From positions 1 through 19,805 of the forward strand of contig JBDUCV010000044.1 of assembly GCA_040003255.1 (NCBI GenBank): a stretch of DNA of 19,805 nt. The letters are read 5' to 3'. Positions 17,101-19,805 of the stretch are shown piece by piece. Positions within the stretch are counted from its first letter, which is position 1; each line of letters begins with the position of its first letter. A program made the position numbers and the translations under genes. Source of the stretch: JBDUCV01 sp040003255 (GTDB lineage: Bacteria; Actinomycetota; Actinomycetes; Mycobacteriales; Jatrophihabitantaceae). The notes beneath the pieces are model-generated. The model saw nothing but the letters and a program-made list of their open reading frames with translations. It was not told where the DNA came from and did no database searches.

Positions 17101-17237
17101 GTGCCGGGACCCGCGAGCACGAGCAACGGACCGCCCGGGTGATCGACGACCCGTCGCTGGTCATCGTCGAGTCGGGGCGCCAACACTGGGACGCGGGCGG
17201 GCCGCACCAGGCGGTAATGCGGGGTAGCACGCGTCAC
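14136..17237 (-). CDS. adnA: AdnA: helicase-nuclease subunit of the AdnAB complex
   Basis: A 1033-residue partner of AdnB. N-terminal YRLVRP is followed by Walker A GPGTGKT (43-49), motif II VDEYQDT (D251-T256), motif III ADPDQSIYAFRG, late helicase motifs HASKGLEWD and FYVATTRAR, and a C-terminal nuclease with VVVDLKTG (D919). Four cysteines fit an iron-sulfur nuclease staple as in AddB: C797 (FLRCELR) and C1013, C1016, C1022 (CKNCDLRSSCP). I prefer GTG 17235-17237 because it forms the same GTGA overlap with the upstream ATL gene that is seen at adnA/adnB. A longer frame from ATG 17292-17294 would add 19 residues carrying four cysteines (see findings). Walker A and B are intact, so ATPase activity is expected. 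Confidence 0.93.
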   Translation of the reverse strand: MTRATPHYRLVRPARVPVLAPRLDDDQRRVVDHPGGPLLVLAGPGTGKTTTLVEAAVARVRAGVPVEQILMLTFGRRAAGELRDRVTARLGGTVREPVARTFHSYAFGVLRIAAVESGLPAPRLLAGPEQDLIIRELIEGDLASGAHQWPAGLTPALHTRAFAGELRDLLLRAVERGLDGPRLAAFGRAYRRPDWVAAGAFLQQYLDVTSLARPGGWDPAELIRAATDALLADGGSLLAAERVRRRRIFVDEYQDTDPAQAELLGLLADGADELVVVADPDQSIYAFRGTDIAAIRDMPQRFGGPRGEVATVALRTSRRAGAHLLSATRRVAVRLPGPREQRDLAAAAGTPPGTVEVALLRSASEEAAYVAGVLRRAHLEDGLAWSRMAVLLRSTGQTLAPLRRALITAGVPVAVTGEDVPLAEQPAVAHLLTALRCVLHPDAVTDDVAEQLLLGPIGRADALQLRRLRRELRVLDPLGDAPFPAAVTDLPGLAMLSARVRRPVQRVLSVLAAGRDAVDAGGSAEDVLWAVWQATALGARWDAASLAGGAPGAAADRDLDAVIELFAAAARFTDRLPAASVGEFVEHLAAQQIPGDTSSPRAVGSKSVQILTAHASKGLEWDLVCVAAVQEGSWPDLRRRGSLLGSELLVDVVAGRDGAGASTLAPQLAEERRLFYVATTRARRRLVVTAVQGEDEQPSRFLDELDPTDGVRPFAAVPRGVHLPGLVAELRAVVCDPGTVGRDAAARELARLASAGVPGADPDMWWGLAELSDPGPVADPDRPVPVSPSRIESFLRCELRAVLLDLGAKSDDDIGASLGTVVHDVAAAAPPEADVAALERLLDERWPLLDFGAPWVATNERVRARTMLVKLVQWVGQTRSTLQLAAVEQGFDVVLGDARLRGRVDRLERDADGRLVVVDLKTGKSKPKKDEVVVNPQLGAYQVAVEAGGFAEQGARSGGARLVQLGDATKSIGEQRQPPLSEHHDPTWMTQHIEYVAARMRGGAFRATVNSLCKNCDLRSSCPIVEDGRQVTS

Positions 17238-17572
17238 CGCACAATCCCAGCACGGCCCCCCGACGGTTCCGCACTGTTGGCACGCCCGTCCCATCGGTAT
17301 ACGCCCAGGTCGACCCGATCACCCCTGAACCGCACACCTTCGGCGATCAGTCGTTGCCGCTGCTCGTCGTACAGGTGCCGCGCACAGGTTCCATCGGCGC
17401 GCAGCACGCGGTGCCAGGGCACCATGCCGCCGTCGTGGGCCAGCACCCGCCCGACCGTCCGGCCTGATTTGCCGCCGGCATACTCCGACACGTCGCCGTA
17501 GGTCATTACTCGACCTGCCGGTATCTCCCCAACACACGCCAGGATCCGTTCGGCAAGGGTCGGCCCGGTCAC
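17234..17572 (-). CDS. Alkyltransferase-like (ATL) DNA-binding protein, MGMT fold with Cys to Trp
   Basis: A 112-residue protein with the O6-alkylguanine-DNA alkyltransferase DNA-binding fold. The active-site PCHR is replaced by PWHR (52-55, W53), so it cannot accept alkyl groups and is an ATL protein. Other key residues are kept: Y25 in GRVMTYGDVS and R38 in GRTVGRVL, the tyrosine and arginine finger that flip the alkylated base. ATL proteins bind O6-alkylguanine and hand the lesion to nucleotide excision repair. GTG start at 17570-17572, 12 nt after the upstream stop and without a ribosome site. The stop overlaps adnA's GTG (GTGA). The last about 16 residues (ANSAEPSGG...) extend past the usual end of the fold. 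Confidence 0.9.
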   Translation of the reverse strand: MTGPTLAERILACVGEIPAGRVMTYGDVSEYAGGKSGRTVGRVLAHDGGMVPWHRVLRADGTCARHLYDEQRQRLIAEGVRFRGDRVDLGVYRWDGRANSAEPSGGRAGIVR

Positions 17573-17584
17573 GAGCAGCGTTTG

Positions 17585-18157
17585 TCAGCGCGGCCGGCGG
17601 CCAGTGAGCGCGACCAGCCGTTGCTCGTCGCTAGCGCCGTCCGGCACCGGCTGCGGCGGGTCGAAGACCCCGGAAGCTGACAGGTCACCCGCGCGCTCGG
17701 CGAGGGCCAGCGCCGTCCGGACCAGCTCGTCCGGCAACGGCTCGGTGATACCCAGGGCGATGCCCAGGTCCCAGGAGTGCACGGCGAGATCGAACACCAC
17801 CTCGCCGGCGTAGTCGGCCACCGGCGTGGGACCGGCGGACAGCTGCGCCGTGCGCTCGATCGCGCCCGGCTCGTGGAAGGCGCGGGCGGACGCGAGGGCC
17901 GCGGCATCCCACTGCTCGACGCGGTCATCGGCGAAGGAGCGCTTCGCGGCGTCAACCACTTGTCCGGCGACGTCGAGCGCATGACCGTTTAGCAGCGGCG
18001 GCACCCAGAGCTGTTCATCCACCAGATGCGCGACGAGGTCCGCAACGGTCCAGTCGGCGCACGGCGTGGGCGCATCCCAGTCTTCGGAACGGATGCGATG
18101 CACCCGAGCGCCGAAGGTCTCCAGTCCGAGGTCGAGAACGGCGAGTACGTCAGTCAT
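17585..18157 (-). CDS. TIGR03086-type metal-binding protein (DinB/mycothiol-dependent isomerase-like fold)
   Basis: A 190-residue four-helix DinB-like protein. The first metal motif is in WTVADLVAHLVDE (H44, E48) and the second in FDLAVHSWDLG (H127, D130), the three-ligand set expected of the maleylpyruvate isomerase N-terminal fold used by mycothiol-dependent enzymes. The TPCADW motif (31-36) at the end of helix 1 is also typical. It may be a mycothiol S-transferase or hydrolase, but the substrate cannot be inferred. ATG 18155-18157, 25 nt after moeZ and 12 nt before the ATL gene, all on the minus strand, so it probably belongs to the same transcript. It lacks the C-terminal SCP2-like domain of longer relatives. 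Confidence 0.85.
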   Translation of the reverse strand: MTDVLAVLDLGLETFGARVHRIRSEDWDAPTPCADWTVADLVAHLVDEQLWVPPLLNGHALDVAGQVVDAAKRSFADDRVEQWDAAALASARAFHEPGAIERTAQLSAGPTPVADYAGEVVFDLAVHSWDLGIALGITEPLPDELVRTALALAERAGDLSASGVFDPPQPVPDGASDEQRLVALTGRRPR

Positions 18158-18182
18158 GTCGCAGGTTTACCACTCGCGCAGG

Positions 18183-19343
18183 TCAGTACGACGGCAGGCT
18201 GGGGTCAATCTGGTTCACCCACGCCGTCACGCCGCCCTGAAGGTGCACCGCATCCCGGAATCCGGCGCTCTTCACGACGGCCAGCGTCTCTGCCGAGCGC
18301 ACCCCGGTCTTGCAGTACATGACGACCTGCCGATCCTGCGGGAGGGTGGCCAGCGCGTCACCGCGCAGGATCTCGTCTTTCGGGATCAACCTGGCGCCGG
18401 GGATGCGCACGATCTCCCACTCTGCGGGCTCGCGCACATCGATGAGGTCGATCGGCTTGTCGGAGTCGATCAGCTCCTTCAACTCGCCAGCCGTGATCGT
18501 CGAACCCATCGCTGCTCGTTGAGCCTCGTCGCTCACGACGCCGCAGAACGCCTCGTAGTCGATCAGTTCGGTGATCTTGACCGTCTCGGGGTCCTTGCGG
18601 ACCTTGATCTCAGCCCAGGTCATGTCGAGCGCGTCGAACACCAGCAGCCGGCCGAGCAGCGTCTCGCCGATCCCGGTGATCAGTTTGATCGCCTCGTTGA
18701 CCATGACCGACCCGATCGCCGCGCACAGCACACCGAGCACACCGCCTTCGGCGCAGGAGGGCACCATGCCGGGTGGCGGGGGGTCGGGGTAGAGGTCGCG
18801 GTAGTTGGGCCCGTGGCTGTCCCAGAACACGCTGACCTGGCCGTCGAAACGGTAAATCGATCCCCAGACGTAAGGCTTGTCGAGCAGGACGCAGGCGTCG
18901 TTCACGAGGTAGCGCGTCGCGAAGTTGTCGGTGCCGTCGACGATCAGGTCGTATGCCGCGAAGATATCGAGCACGTTGGACGTGTCGAGCCGCTCTTCAT
19001 GCAGGTTCACCGCGACGAGCGGATTGATCTCGAGCACCGAGTCACGGGCCGATTGGGCCTTTGATCGGCCGATGTCGCTCTGCCCGTGGATGATCTGCCG
19101 CTGCAGGTTGGACTCATCCACCACGTCGAACTCGACGATGCCCAGCGTGCCGACCCCGGCGGCCGCCAGGTACAGCAGTGCAGGCGACCCGAGTCCACCA
19201 GCGCCGACGCACAGCACCTTGGCGTTCTTCAGCCGTTTCTGCCCCGTCATCGCGATATCGGGAATGATCAGATGACGGCTGTAGCGCCGGACCTCGTCGA
19301 TCGTCAGCGACTCGGCTGGCTCGACCAGTGGGGGCAAGAGCAC
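18183..19343 (-). CDS. moeZ: MoeZ: ThiF-like adenylyltransferase/rhodanese sulfurtransferase
   Basis: A 386-residue two-domain protein. The N-terminal E1-like domain has the nucleotide motif GAGGLG (47-52), then DESNLQRQ, DGTDNFATR and PPPPGMVPSCAEGG with C197. The C-terminal rhodanese domain (about 280-386) carries the active-site loop MYCKTGVRS (C344). The enzyme adenylates the C-terminal glycine of small sulfur carriers (MoaD/ThiS/CysO types) and then transfers sulfur from the rhodanese cysteine, feeding molybdopterin, cysteine or thiamin synthesis. NYRDLYP stands where zinc-binding MoeB has CxxC, as in other actinobacterial MoeZ. GTG 19341-19343; AAGGA (plus 19355-19359) lies 11 nt upstream. 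It is probably first in the run that leads to adnB. Confidence 0.94.
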   Translation of the reverse strand: MLLPPLVEPAESLTIDEVRRYSRHLIIPDIAMTGQKRLKNAKVLCVGAGGLGSPALLYLAAAGVGTLGIVEFDVVDESNLQRQIIHGQSDIGRSKAQSARDSVLEINPLVAVNLHEERLDTSNVLDIFAAYDLIVDGTDNFATRYLVNDACVLLDKPYVWGSIYRFDGQVSVFWDSHGPNYRDLYPDPPPPGMVPSCAEGGVLGVLCAAIGSVMVNEAIKLITGIGETLLGRLLVFDALDMTWAEIKVRKDPETVKITELIDYEAFCGVVSDEAQRAAMGSTITAGELKELIDSDKPIDLIDVREPAEWEIVRIPGARLIPKDEILRGDALATLPQDRQVVMYCKTGVRSAETLAVVKSAGFRDAVHLQGGVTAWVNQIDPSLPSY

Positions 19344-19407
19344 GGGTGTTCAGATCCTTTCGGAGCAACTCGGACGTACCTGGTTCGTGCTGGGTGAACG
19401 GTTAGCC

Positions 19408-19420
19408 AATCACGGTGATT
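19408..19420. promoter_or_regulatory. 13-bp palindrome upstream of moeZ
   Basis: AATCAC-G-GTGATT is perfectly symmetrical and lies 64 bp upstream of the moeZ GTG, in the 158-base spacer 19344-19501. The position fits an operator, but no regulator gene is nearby. No convincing sigma-70 type boxes were found, though a promoter for the moeZ run should be in this spacer. There is no other gene in it. Confidence 0.3.
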
Positions 19421-19501
19421 CCCGGGGACTTGATGAGCCTTCGATCGCGGCCTCCTCTGGTCGCGCGGTGACTCGGCCGGCACTTCGTCCAGCTCGTCGC
19501 A

Positions 19502-19805
19502 TCAGTGGGCTCCTGCCGGACTGGTGTGAACCGTAGCGGCGGTGAGTCGGCGGACGTGGGCGAGTAAGTGCGCTTCGGCGTGGTGAGCGATGTCGTGGGC
19601 GGCGGCGAGGCTGAGGCCTGCGCCGACGGTGACGTCGGCTTCAGCTCGCAAGGTGTGTCCGATCCAGCGAATGCGAAGTTCTCGCACGTCGATGACTCCG
19701 TCAACCGTGGTGACGGCCGCGGTGGCCTGATCGACGAGGTCGGGGTCAACGGCCACGTCAACCCCGCGGTCATCTTGACCAGGATGACCCGCAGCGATAC
19801 GAGGT
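19502..19805 (-). CDS. Cation diffusion facilitator transporter, C-terminal cytoplasmic domain (partial, possibly frameshifted)
   Basis: The minus-strand frame is open from the window edge to TGA at 19502-19504. From VAVDPDLVDQATAAV onward the 80-odd residues match the CDF dimerisation domain: RIRWIGHTLRAEADVTVGAGLSL, AAHDIAHHAEAHLLAHV and LTAATVH. CDF proteins export Zn, Fe, Mn or Co using a six-helix membrane part that would lie outside this window. The residues just upstream in this frame (PRIAAGHPGQDDRGVD) are not hydrophobic, whereas the next frame reads LVSLRVILVKMTAG, which resembles the end of the last membrane helix. A frameshift near 19757-19785 is therefore possible. Otherwise GTG 19754-19756 could begin a stand-alone domain. 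Confidence 0.65.
   Translation of the reverse strand, partial: PRIAAGHPGQDDRGVDVAVDPDLVDQATAAVTTVDGVIDVRELRIRWIGHTLRAEADVTVGAGLSLAAAHDIAHHAEAHLLAHVRRLTAATVHTSPAGAH

Noticed and set aside
15918..17501. 527-residue plus-strand open frame opposite adnA
   Set aside because: It is antisense to a gene with intact helicase motifs. Its composition (Arg/Gly/Gln-rich, no domain) is typical of the open antisense frame that GC-rich codon use leaves.
19402..19773. 123-residue minus-strand frame overlapping the CDF domain
   Set aside because: Low-complexity Ser/Thr/Pro-rich product in a shifted frame. Only its first few residues (VILVKMTAG region) are of interest, as possible transporter remnant.
1..19805. 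Defence island, phage module, CRISPR or insertion sequence
   Set aside because: No transposase, integrase, toxin-antitoxin, restriction or Cas-like protein is encoded, and no spaced repeats or terminal inverted repeats were seen. AdnAB here is the housekeeping repair complex.

Overview
The window is a gene-dense, high-GC chromosomal segment from an actinomycete (Actinomycetota). Support for this comes from an adjacent AdnA/AdnB motor-nuclease pair, a two-domain ThiF-rhodanese protein of the MoeZ type, a DinB-fold protein of the mycothiol-dependent-enzyme type, frequent GTG starts and GTGA stop/start overlaps. I cannot name the genus. I see no rRNA, tRNA, CRISPR array, insertion sequence or phage module; it reads as ordinary core chromosome with a patchwork of small accessory genes in the middle. 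LAYOUT. (1) 1-62: last codons of an unidentified + strand gene. (2) 131-5646, minus strand: a tightly packed run transcribed from 5646 towards 131, with an M20 metallodipeptidase, a catalytic M16 zinc protease, its non-catalytic M16 partner, NudC (NADH/NAD-RNA Nudix hydrolase) and a small ICMT/NnrU-like membrane methyltransferase. Junctions are 1 nt, a 4-nt overlap, a 4-nt overlap and 24 nt, so this is probably one operon. (3) 5863-6376, plus strand: a 46-residue single-span membrane peptide with a glycine-rich tail, then a two-LysM protein without a signal peptide. (4) 6387-7625, minus: an FAD/NAD ferredoxin-reductase-type flavoprotein with a perfect 19-bp palindrome upstream. (5) 7829-9132: convergent DUF4239 (+) and DUF1003 (-) membrane proteins sharing a hairpin between their ends. 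(6) 9414-10877, plus: a cysteine hydrolase (isochorismatase fold), a DUF4242 small protein and an OsmC-family protein, the last two overlapping. (7) 10936-19343, minus: a DNA-repair/sulfur-transfer block transcribed moeZ, TIGR03086-type protein, alkyltransferase-like (ATL) protein, adnA, adnB. The last three are joined by GTGA overlaps. (8) 19502-19805, minus: C-terminal cytoplasmic domain of a cation-diffusion-facilitator (CDF) transporter, cut by the window edge and possibly frameshifted. HOW THE GENES FIT TOGETHER. AdnA and AdnB form a heterodimeric helicase-nuclease that resects double-strand breaks. The coupled ATL protein would flag alkylated bases for excision repair, so the block brings together two repair activities. 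The M16 pair looks like the usual active plus inactive two-subunit protease, with an M20 peptidase able to finish its products. The middle section holds envelope or stress-type genes and small redox enzymes whose joint role cannot be read from sequence. I did not find a clearly new multi-gene system. The best leads are the untracked 46-residue peptide beside the cytoplasmic-looking LysM protein, a four-cysteine reading frame hidden in the ATL/adnA junction, and the possible frameshift in the CDF gene.
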